From positions 62,001 to 126,000 of the forward strand of contig JAFPWT010000008.1 of NCBI GenBank assembly GCA_017394865.1: 64,000 nucleotides of DNA. Direction: 5' to 3'. The position numbers were made by a program, and so were the translations under genes. Shown here in pieces: positions 1 through 6,169 of the stretch. Positions within the stretch are counted from its first letter, which is position 1; every line of letters starts with the position of its first letter. Source of the stretch: Bacteroidales bacterium. GTDB lineage: Bacteria; Bacteroidota; Bacteroidia; Bacteroidales; F082. The notes below the pieces were generated by a model, which was not told where the DNA came from, made no database searches, and saw only the letters and a list, made by a program, of their open reading frames with translations.

Positions 1-1101
1 AGCTTCAAGCATCTGGTCCTCAAGCCCTACTCCACCAACTGGCCATACTCGGGCACCCAGAACTACCTCAGTAACCGAATAGCCCAACAAATCGGACTCG
101 ATGCCGCCTGCTCACGACCCATCTTGGTGTTCATCAACGGCGAATATTGGGGCTTATACTTCCTGCAGGAGAAACTGGACGAGCACTATCTGGAGGATCA
201 TTACGACATCGACATCGAGCAATGCAACCTCGTTGGCGACTGGTACGGAGAGATGGAATACGGTCAAGGCGACGGCTTCATCCAGATGATGAACCAGCTG
301 GAGAGCGCCGACCTCTCGGATGAAGAGCAGTATGCAGCGCTCTGCCGTCAAATCGACTTGAACAATTTCATCGACTACATGATCTACGAGACCTACATCG
401 GCAACACTGACTGGCCTGGGAACAACATGCGCTGCTGGCAGGTCGGTGACGGAAAATGGCGATGGCTGTTTTTCGACGGTGACCTGTCGCTGATCGACCA
501 GACATTCGACGCCTTTGGAAACGCCGTCTACACAGGCGATCCCACTTGGTGCAACAACCAACAGTCCACACTGATGTTTCGAAGACTACTGGAGAACAAC
601 GAGTTCAAGGAGGCCTTCTCGCAGCGTCTGCATGAACTTTGCAATGGGCCGCTGCAATACGACTCCATCGCGCCATACCATCAAGCCATGATGCAGGCCC
701 TCGCCCCTTCTATTGACGACCAAGGGCATCGGTTCGGGCACCCTTCATCCATAGATTATTGGCTATATGCAAACTACCTCATCGATGATTTCCTGAAACA
801 AAGAACAGCAACCTACCTCGACGAGTTTGCGCAACTGAACATGTTCAAGCCAAGCCAAGCTGCCGATACCGACGATTTCATCTGTTTCCCCAATCCTACC
901 AACGACGTGGTCTACATCCAACTGCTCAACGGGAGGTCACGTCCCCTTGAAATCACCGTGAGCGATGCCTTGGGAAGGGTCTATGCGCACGAGAACCATT
1001 ATTTCGTTCCCTCGGAAACCCTGCAAATCGGCTCCTCACTGAATCCAGGTCTTTACATCGTTAAGATCGGCAGCTGTTACCATCGTTTTCTGAAAAATTA
1101 A
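1..1101 (+). CDS. CotH-family secreted protein, 3' part, with T9SS sorting domain
   Basis: The reading frame is open from base 1 to TAA at 1099-1101, so the 5' end lies outside the window (366 codons visible). The visible N-terminal half matches the CotH kinase family: the stretch FINGEYWGLYFLQEKLDEHY, then a DWPGNN motif and WRWLFFDGDLSL, the likely metal-binding part. The last ~75 residues start FICFPNPTNDVVYIQL and include DALGR and LNPGLYIVKI, the pattern of a T9SS type A C-terminal sorting domain. It is therefore probably exported through the outer membrane and either attached to the surface or released. CotH proteins are protein kinases in spore coats, but most Bacteroidota members are uncharacterised, so the substrate is unknown. 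An AT-rich stretch and the next promoter follow the stop. Confidence 0.85.
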   Translation, partial: SFKHLVLKPYSTNWPYSGTQNYLSNRIAQQIGLDAACSRPILVFINGEYWGLYFLQEKLDEHYLEDHYDIDIEQCNLVGDWYGEMEYGQGDGFIQMMNQLESADLSDEEQYAALCRQIDLNNFIDYMIYETYIGNTDWPGNNMRCWQVGDGKWRWLFFDGDLSLIDQTFDAFGNAVYTGDPTWCNNQQSTLMFRRLLENNEFKEAFSQRLHELCNGPLQYDSIAPYHQAMMQALAPSIDDQGHRFGHPSSIDYWLYANYLIDDFLKQRTATYLDEFAQLNMFKPSQAADTDDFICFPNPTNDVVYIQLLNGRSRPLEITVSDALGRVYAHENHYFVPSETLQIGSSLNPGLYIVKIGSCYHRFLKN

Positions 1102-1128
1102 TTTTTTTCAAAAAAAATCACTTTTTTC

Positions 1129-1158
1129 TTGACATGAATGTTTTTTGTTGTATTTTTG
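1129..1158 (+). promoter_or_regulatory. Bacteroidota-type promoter of the ABC transporter operon
   Basis: TTG at 1129-1131 and TATTTTTG at 1151-1158 are separated by 19 bp, matching the -33/-7 promoter of Bacteroidota. The expected transcription start is at about 1163-1165, inside the operator described next, giving a leader of about 50 nt. Confidence 0.75.
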
Positions 1159-1159
1159 C

Positions 1160-1183
1160 AGTGTACTAATTCACTAATACACT
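1160..1183 (+). promoter_or_regulatory. Inverted repeat AGTGTA-N12-TACACT, likely YtrA/GntR operator
   Basis: Perfect 6-bp arms at 1160-1165 and 1178-1183 flank a 12-bp spacer and sit on the expected transcription start. From memory, the Bacillus YtrA operator is the same inverted repeat with a 13-bp spacer. The operon ends with a YtrA-sized GntR gene, so autorepression is the natural reading. The repeated CACTAAT inside gives part of the site a direct-repeat look. Confidence 0.65.
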
Positions 1184-1212
1184 AATAAATCACCAATAAA
1201 AAACAAGTTAAT

Positions 1213-2037
1213 ATGATTGAAATCAAGAACTTAGACTTCGGTTACAAAAAGCAACCGGTCTTCAACAACATCAGCCTGAACTTCGAGCAAGGCAACATTT
1301 ACGGACTTTTGGGCGAGAACGGCGTAGGCAAGACCACCCTGTTGAAGCTCATCAGCGGCTTGCAGAAGCCCACTGCCGGCGAGTGTCTGGTGGACGAGGT
1401 GGCCCCCTTCAACCGCTGGCCCGAGACCCTGCAGAAGATCTATTTCATCTCCGAGGACTTCGCCATCCCGGAGGGCACTCCTATTAATAATATAAAAGGG
1501 CTGGCCCCCTTCTACCCCAATTGCAACATAGCGCAATTCAAGGAACTCTGCGAGGAGATGGAGGTCAACCCCGAGCGCAAGTTCGGCGAGATGTCGTTCG
1601 GCCAACAGAAGAAATGCCTGATCGCCACTGCTTTGGCACTCAACACCGACTATCTGCTCCTCGACGAGCCCACCAACGGCTTGGACATCCCCTCGAAGAC
1701 ACTCTTCCGTCAGGTCATCGCCAAGCATGCCAACGAAAACCGCACCATCATCATCTCCACCCACCAGGTGAAGGATGTGGAGAACCTTATCGACCCCATC
1801 ATCATCCTCAACCATGACGAGGTACTGCTGAAGGCCACCTTCCGCGAGATCGCTGAGAAGCTCTATTTCGACTATGGAACCGATGCACTTCCCGATGCGC
1901 TCTACAGCGAGATGATCCCTGGCGGCTACGTCAGCGTGATACGCAATCCCGAACGGTTTGACAGCAAGATCAGCATCGAGGTGCTGTTCAACACTGTGAT
2001 GAAAAACAAGGAAACCATCAAACAACTCTTCGGATAA
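1213..2037 (+). CDS. ABC transporter ATP-binding protein (YtrB-like)
   Basis: A 274-residue single-domain ATPase that should energise the two membrane proteins encoded just downstream. Visible motifs: Walker A GENGVGKTT (~residues 35-43), signature MSFGQQKK (~130), Walker B YLLLDEPTNGLD (~150) and the H-loop STHQ (~180). The signature is FGQQ instead of the canonical SGGQ, which is common in this subgroup. Translation starts at ATG 1213 after an AT-rich leader without Shine-Dalgarno. It is first in an operon with permeases at 2052 and 2780 and a GntR regulator at 3626. Such YtrA-linked transporters in Firmicutes respond to cell-wall antibiotics. Substrate here is unknown. Confidence 0.88.
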   Translation: MIEIKNLDFGYKKQPVFNNISLNFEQGNIYGLLGENGVGKTTLLKLISGLQKPTAGECLVDEVAPFNRWPETLQKIYFISEDFAIPEGTPINNIKGLAPFYPNCNIAQFKELCEEMEVNPERKFGEMSFGQQKKCLIATALALNTDYLLLDEPTNGLDIPSKTLFRQVIAKHANENRTIIISTHQVKDVENLIDPIIILNHDEVLLKATFREIAEKLYFDYGTDALPDALYSEMIPGGYVSVIRNPERFDSKISIEVLFNTVMKNKETIKQLFG

Positions 2038-2051
2038 GAAAGGGCCTAACC

Positions 2052-2777
2052 ATGAACAACACATTTAATTTCAAACGTTTTGGCCAGGTCTTGTCGCGCG
2101 ACTGGAAGCGTTATATCCACAACTTCGGCATCACGCTGCTAGTGTGGATCAGCATCCCCATCATGTTCTGGGTGACGAGTCTGGTCTTCGATTTCACGAT
2201 GCCGGCAGGCGCTCGTGTCTTTGTCATCGGCATTATCGTGGCCATCACCATCATGTCAGCTCCATCGCGTATTTACGGTAAGGTCAACCTGCCTCGTGAA
2301 GGGGTAGAGTTCGCCATGCTTCCCGTCACCAGCCTGGAGAAATTCCTCAGCATGTTTATCTACTGCTCCATTCTCACTCCTTTGCTGACGGTGATTGGCT
2401 GCTGGATTGTAGATTGCTTGATGACCCTGCTCCCCTTTGGCGGATTCAGTGAGTTCATTTCCCTACAGATCCCTAGGGAAGCCCTTGTCATGATCGTCGC
2501 CATCATCACTTCAGTCTGGGTTGAGTCGTCTTTCTTCATGTTCGGCAACATGCTGTTCAAGCGCCGCAAAGCTGGAAAAACCTTTGGCTGGATCTTGCTG
2601 TTCCTGTTCACCTTTGTCATCATCATGGAAATTACCGGCGGTTGGATGCTGTTCGATTACCTCTTCAGCGGCAACAACAATATCGCCAACGTGTGGATAT
2701 ACAGCGCCATCATGTTCGTCATCGCCTGCCTATTCTACTTTGGTACCTATCGTAAAATCAAAAATCAAAAATACTGA
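2052..2777 (+). CDS. ABC transporter permease-like membrane protein 1
   Basis: A 241-residue protein with about six hydrophobic helices, starting MNNTFNFKRFGQVLSRDWKR. This is an amphipathic cytosolic start followed by membrane segments near 25-45, 55-75, 100-125, 145-170, 180-200 and 215-232. It begins 15 nt after the ATPase stop. The next gene encodes a clear relative with the same opening (MNNTF...RFG) and the shared motif NLPREGV, so the two arose by tandem duplication and probably form a heterodimeric channel. No catalytic motif is visible. The substrate cannot be read from sequence. Confidence 0.72.
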   Translation: MNNTFNFKRFGQVLSRDWKRYIHNFGITLLVWISIPIMFWVTSLVFDFTMPAGARVFVIGIIVAITIMSAPSRIYGKVNLPREGVEFAMLPVTSLEKFLSMFIYCSILTPLLTVIGCWIVDCLMTLLPFGGFSEFISLQIPREALVMIVAIITSVWVESSFFMFGNMLFKRRKAGKTFGWILLFLFTFVIIMEITGGWMLFDYLFSGNNNIANVWIYSAIMFVIACLFYFGTYRKIKNQKY

Positions 2778-2779
2778 TT

Positions 2780-3622
2780 ATGAACAACACGTTTAGTCTC
2801 AATCGCTTCGGGAAGCTTCTCGCCATGGACGGCAAGAAGTATCTCCGCAATTTCGGCATTACCCTGGCCATCCTGTGCAGCATAAACATCGGTAACTGGC
2901 TAATCTCCATGGTGTTCAACGCCACTATATTCACCTTCTGGCGCTGGTTTACCATTTATGTCGCCGTGTTTTTATCCATCATCCTTGTTCCTGCCAAGGC
3001 GTTCCGTGACATCAACCTGCCTCGCGAGGGCGTATATTATGCCATACTACCCGTCTCCAACCTGGAGAAATACCTAAGCTACGTGCTCTATTGCGTCATG
3101 ACTCCCGTCTTCGTCATATTTTTCTCCTGGGGCCTCGACTCGCTGCTGACCTTGATTCCCATCGGTGGTTTCGAAAACTACATCGAAAACCTCAGCATCA
3201 CTGATGCCATGATGGACCTCTTCAACGACGAAGGCGTTGTTGATTCCTCTGCGCTTGCCGGCACGGGTTACTTCGAAATGATGAAAAAGATCGGATCGAT
3301 GGAACTTTGGAATTACCTTGTGGGTTTCCTGTTCACCTTAGGCTTGTTCATGCTGGGCAACTTGCTCTTCAAGACCCATAAGACAGGCAAAACCCTCGGC
3401 ATCACCATCGGCATCTCGTATGTCATTTCAACGGCTTTGCAGACGGTTATGATTCTCTTTCATTACAATGATTTCCTTGCCGCAAACTCCAGCAGTGCCC
3501 CTTTCAACGCCCTCAGCAGTTTAACCACAGGAACCATGACGGCGAGCATCCTCGTCAACGCCTTGCTGACCATCGGCATTTACGTAGGCCTTTTCTTCAA
3601 ACTTAAAACCCAAAAATATTAA
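2780..3622 (+). CDS. ABC transporter permease-like membrane protein 2 (paralogue of previous)
   Basis: A 280-residue membrane protein whose N-terminus (MNNTFSLNRFGKLLAMDGKK), DINLPREGVYYAILPVSNLEKYL and C-terminal KLKTQKY parallel the gene before it. It carries an extra ~40-residue soluble insertion after helix 4 (around FENYIENLSITDAMMDLFN) that its sister lacks. The start lies 2 nt after the previous stop, so translation is probably coupled. It likely pairs with protein 1 and the ATPase at 1213 as the membrane half of the transporter. Confidence 0.72.
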   Translation: MNNTFSLNRFGKLLAMDGKKYLRNFGITLAILCSINIGNWLISMVFNATIFTFWRWFTIYVAVFLSIILVPAKAFRDINLPREGVYYAILPVSNLEKYLSYVLYCVMTPVFVIFFSWGLDSLLTLIPIGGFENYIENLSITDAMMDLFNDEGVVDSSALAGTGYFEMMKKIGSMELWNYLVGFLFTLGLFMLGNLLFKTHKTGKTLGITIGISYVISTALQTVMILFHYNDFLAANSSSAPFNALSSLTTGTMTASILVNALLTIGIYVGLFFKLKTQKY

Positions 3623-3625
3623 ACC

Positions 3626-3976
3626 ATGGAATTCAACGCACATAAACCCATATACCTGCAGATCTGCGACCAACTTTACGGACAGATCCTGAGCGGCGAG
3701 CTTAAGGCCGACGACCGATTACTCTCGGTACGCGAACTCGGCATCGAACTCGGCGTGAACCCCAACACCATCATGCGCTCCTATGAGACCATGACGGCAG
3801 CCAACATCATCTACAACAAACGCGGCATCGGATATTTCGTCTCCGAAAACGCCAAAAACCTGGTGCTCAACGAGATGAAAAACGAATTCATCAACGCCGA
3901 ATTACCGCAGGTGATCAAGAAGATGCGTCTGTTGGAGATTACCCCAGAGGAATTCCTCCAATACGCCAAGGCGTAA
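3626..3976 (+). CDS. GntR-family transcriptional regulator, YtrA subfamily
   Basis: A 116-residue regulator with an N-terminal winged helix (PIYLQICDQLYGQILSGEL, then the recognition part LSVRELGIELGVNPNTIMRSYE) and only ~40 residues after it. This short form without a ligand-binding domain is the YtrA type, usually 115-130 residues. It starts 4 nt after the permease stop and is last in the operon. The inverted repeat at 1160-1183 is its probable target, giving negative autoregulation of the whole transporter operon. Confidence 0.9.
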   Translation: MEFNAHKPIYLQICDQLYGQILSGELKADDRLLSVRELGIELGVNPNTIMRSYETMTAANIIYNKRGIGYFVSENAKNLVLNEMKNEFINAELPQVIKKMRLLEITPEEFLQYAKA

Positions 3977-3991
3977 ATAACGCAACAAAAC

Positions 3992-4023
3992 AAAAAAGGC
4001 TGGCCCAAGGGTCAGCCTTTTTT
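3992..4023. terminator. Rho-independent terminator, bidirectional
   Basis: A GGCTGgcc/ggtCAGCC hairpin with an A-run on the left and a T-run on the right. It ends the ABC operon on plus and hsp20 on minus. Confidence 0.85.
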
Positions 4024-4044
4024 CATGCATGAAAAAGCTATCGT

Positions 4045-4470
4045 TTAATGCACTTCAATAGTTTGCATCAGAGCTTTCTTCTCTTCGACGGTCTCCCTTG
4101 GCAAGGTCACCTCGAGGATACCGTTCTCGACCTTAGCGGTGATCTGGTTGCGGTGGATGTCCTCAGGCAGCACCAAGGTGTTACGGAATTGCTCCGTTGA
4201 GAACTCGCGGCGCAGGAAACGTGTGCCGTTTTCTTTCCTCTCATCCTTGTGGTTGTTTTCCTTGCTCATCTCCACCACCAGGTTGCCCTCAGTGTCGATG
4301 CTGATCTTCAGGTCTTCCTTCTTCAGGCCAGGCACTGAATACTGGATCAAGTAATTTTCTTTGTTCTCGATGATGTTCATCTTGGGTTCTGAATACGAAA
4401 TCGTATCCATGTTCATCAAGTCATTGAATAAGGTAGGAATGAAATCCTGAGTTCTTCTAGTTAGATACAT
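4045..4470 (-). CDS. Small heat shock protein, Hsp20/alpha-crystallin family
   Basis: A 141-residue ATP-independent holdase chaperone. The alpha-crystallin domain spans about residues 30-130, with the opening NYLIQYSVPGLKKEDLKI and the hallmark end AKVENGILEVTLPR. The C-terminal tail carries an I-x-V (IEV) anchoring motif used in oligomer assembly. Translation starts at ATG 4470. Unusually for this genome, AGGAG lies at 4480-4484, about 9 nt upstream, so this gene has a real Shine-Dalgarno. It is a single-gene unit flanked by terminators; possible control sites lie at 4603-4664. Confidence 0.93.
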   Translation of the reverse strand: MYLTRRTQDFIPTLFNDLMNMDTISYSEPKMNIIENKENYLIQYSVPGLKKEDLKISIDTEGNLVVEMSKENNHKDERKENGTRFLRREFSTEQFRNTLVLPEDIHRNQITAKVENGILEVTLPRETVEEKKALMQTIEVH

Positions 4471-4573
4471 AATTTTGATCTCCTATTTTTTAATTGTTTA
4501 TTATTCAGTTGTTTACTGTCGTTTGTTTGATCAACCGACACTTCGCCTTAGTCAAAATATGAGCCAAATCAAA

Positions 4574-4597
4574 AAAGCGGCCTTTTCAAGCCGCTTT
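4574..4597 (-). terminator. Rho-independent terminator of the SPFH/NfeD operon
   Basis: AAAGCGGC (4574-4581) pairs with GCCGCTTT (4590-4597) around an 8-nt loop. Read on the minus strand it is followed by TTTTTT. It separates the SPFH gene from hsp20. Confidence 0.85.
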
Positions 4598-4602
4598 AAT
4601 GA

Positions 4603-4664
4603 ATAATTATGTCAAATTGTCAGAATTTCAGGAAATAATAACAGATAATTCTGTCAAAATGTCA
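4603..4664 (-). repeat. Pair of 20-bp direct repeats upstream of hsp20
   Basis: On the minus strand TGACATTTTGACAGAATTAT (4664-4645) and TGACAATTTGACATAATTAT (4622-4603) match at 18 of 20 positions and start exactly 42 bp apart. Each contains two TGACA half-sites. They lie between the SPFH stop and its terminator, 130-190 bp before hsp20. A regulatory role is only inferred. Confidence 0.45.
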
Positions 4665-5621
4665 TTTTGTTTGGAATAAATCCTTGATACCACCGATGGA
4701 GCCCAGCATATTGGTAGCCTCATAAGGCAGGTAGACAGTCTTGTTCTGCTGGCCGGAGGCGATTTCCTTGAGGGCTTCGACATATTTGACAGCGAGGAGG
4801 TAGTTCACCGGATCGGAACCACGGTCAGAAACGGCCTCGGTGATGTTGCGGATGGCGGTAGCCTCAGCCTCGGCCTGGAGGATCTTGGCGCGGGCTTCAC
4901 CCTCGGCCTTGAGGATGTTGGCTTGCTTGTCGGCCTCAGCGGCGTTGATCTCGGCCTGCTTCTCACCTTCTGAGTTCAGGATCTGGGCCTGTTTCTCACC
5001 TTCGGCCTTCAGGATCTCAGCACGACGGTTACGCTCGGCCTGCATCTGGAGTTCCATGGTGCGGCGGATGCTCTCAGGAGGCGTGATGTCCTGCAGCTCC
5101 ACGCGGTTCACCTTCACGCCCCATTTGTTGGTGGCATCGTCGAGCACGGTGCGCAATTTGGAGTTGATGGTGTCGCGCGAAGTCAAGGTCTCATCGAGTT
5201 CCATCTCACCCACCACGTTACGCAGGGTGGTCTGGGTGAGTTTTTCAATGGCCACAGGAAGGTTCTGGATCTCGTAGACGGCCTTCATGGGATCAACAAT
5301 CTGGAAATACAGCAGGGCGTTGATCTCCGTCATGACGTTGTCCTTGGTGATCACACTTTGTTTGTCGAAGTCATACACCTGTTCACGCATGTCGATGCGG
5401 TTAGTGCCGATCAGGCGTCCGTCCTGTCGGCGCGCGATGGTATCTTTAGCCCTTTCGATAATCGGCAGGATGATGTTGATGCCTGCATTGAGGGTGCGGT
5501 TATACTTGCCAAGACGCTCAACAATCAGAGTTTCTGATTGAGAGACGATTTTGATGCCTCTGAGGATATAAATCACAATCAGGGCAACAAAGATGATGAG
5601 TACAATGTTAAGTGTGGACAT
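4662..5621 (-). CDS. SPFH/Band 7 membrane protein (stomatin/QmcA-like)
   Basis: A 319-residue membrane scaffold. One N-terminal transmembrane helix (residues ~4-22, LNIVLIIFVALIVIYILRGI) is followed by the SPFH domain (IVERLGKYNRTLNAGINIILP, QSVITKDNVMTEINALLYFQI, ELQDITPPESIR). A long coiled coil at ~195-265 is made of repeated AEGEKQA/AEADKQA blocks. Its length and architecture match the stomatin/QmcA subgroup. It is encoded 16 nt after the NfeD-like gene at 5638. SPFH-NfeD pairs are common and act together in membrane microdomain organisation or proteolytic quality control. The specific role here is not known. Confidence 0.9.
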   Translation of the reverse strand: MSTLNIVLIIFVALIVIYILRGIKIVSQSETLIVERLGKYNRTLNAGINIILPIIERAKDTIARRQDGRLIGTNRIDMREQVYDFDKQSVITKDNVMTEINALLYFQIVDPMKAVYEIQNLPVAIEKLTQTTLRNVVGEMELDETLTSRDTINSKLRTVLDDATNKWGVKVNRVELQDITPPESIRRTMELQMQAERNRRAEILKAEGEKQAQILNSEGEKQAEINAAEADKQANILKAEGEARAKILQAEAEATAIRNITEAVSDRGSDPVNYLLAVKYVEALKEIASGQQNKTVYLPYEATNMLGSIGGIKDLFQTK

Positions 5622-5637
5622 AATATGGAATTTAGAA

Positions 5638-6081
5638 TTATGAATTTAGAGATTTAACGGTGAGGATGATGCTATCCAGTTTGAGTATTTCGACTTCTTC
5701 ACCTTTTTCGATGACGGCGCCGTCGGCAGTGACGGCCTTCCAATCGTCGCCATCCACAGCGACACGACCTGTATGCTGCGTAGCATCGATGCGTTCCGAC
5801 ACGACGGCCTTCCGTCCGACAAGGGCATCAGCGTTGGTCTTGACATCTTTCGACTTTTTGTCCAAAAACTTCAGCATAAAAGGGCGAAGGAAGATGAAGG
5901 TTAAAAGCGAGACCACGGCGAAGATGACGATCTGCCAGGTGAGATCATTCAGGCCCAGTCCTGCGGCTAAGGCCGAGAAGCCAGCGCCGATAGCGAAACA
6001 GATGGCACCAAAGGCAGTGGTGCAAATTTCAATGATGACCAAAACGATGGCTACGATAAGCCAAATCTGATAAGGTTCCAT
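5638..6081 (-). CDS. NfeD-like membrane protein with OB-fold C-terminal domain
   Basis: A 147-residue protein with three hydrophobic helices (about 5-27, 30-45 and 48-68) and a small soluble C-terminal domain (ADALVGRKAVVSERIDATQ to EEVEILKLDS) typical of the NfeD OB fold. It is the short form without the ClpP-like protease domain. It is first in a two-gene operon with the SPFH protein, its usual partner. The promoter at 6119-6149 gives a leader of about 30 nt. Confidence 0.85.
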   Translation of the reverse strand: MEPYQIWLIVAIVLVIIEICTTAFGAICFAIGAGFSALAAGLGLNDLTWQIVIFAVVSLLTFIFLRPFMLKFLDKKSKDVKTNADALVGRKAVVSERIDATQHTGRVAVDGDDWKAVTADGAVIEKGEEVEILKLDSIILTVKSLNS

Positions 6082-6110
6082 ATAATCAATTAAGAATTAA
6101 GAGTTAAGAG

Positions 6111-6143
6111 TTGTTTTGCAAAGATAAAAAAAACCTATCTTTG
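6111..6143 (+). promoter_or_regulatory. Promoter of the M3 peptidase gene
   Basis: TATCTTTG at 6136-6143 is a perfect -7 box. The upstream element is less clear: TTG at 6111-6113 (22-bp gap) or TTTG at 6115-6118 (17-bp gap). The start would be about 20 nt before ATG 6170. Confidence 0.65.
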
Positions 6144-6149
6144 CCGCAA
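6119..6149 (-). promoter_or_regulatory. Promoter of the NfeD/SPFH operon
   Basis: On the minus strand TTG (6149-6147), a 20-bp gap, then TATCTTTG (6126-6119). It interleaves with the divergent plus-strand promoter, so the two -7 boxes are only 9 bp apart. Confidence 0.75.
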
Positions 6150-6169
6150 CATTTTTAAAAATATTTTTC

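Noticed and set aside
1231..2064. Long minus-strand frame opposite the ABC ATPase gene
   Set aside because: It is a shadow of a clear ATPase with all motifs, and has no family features.
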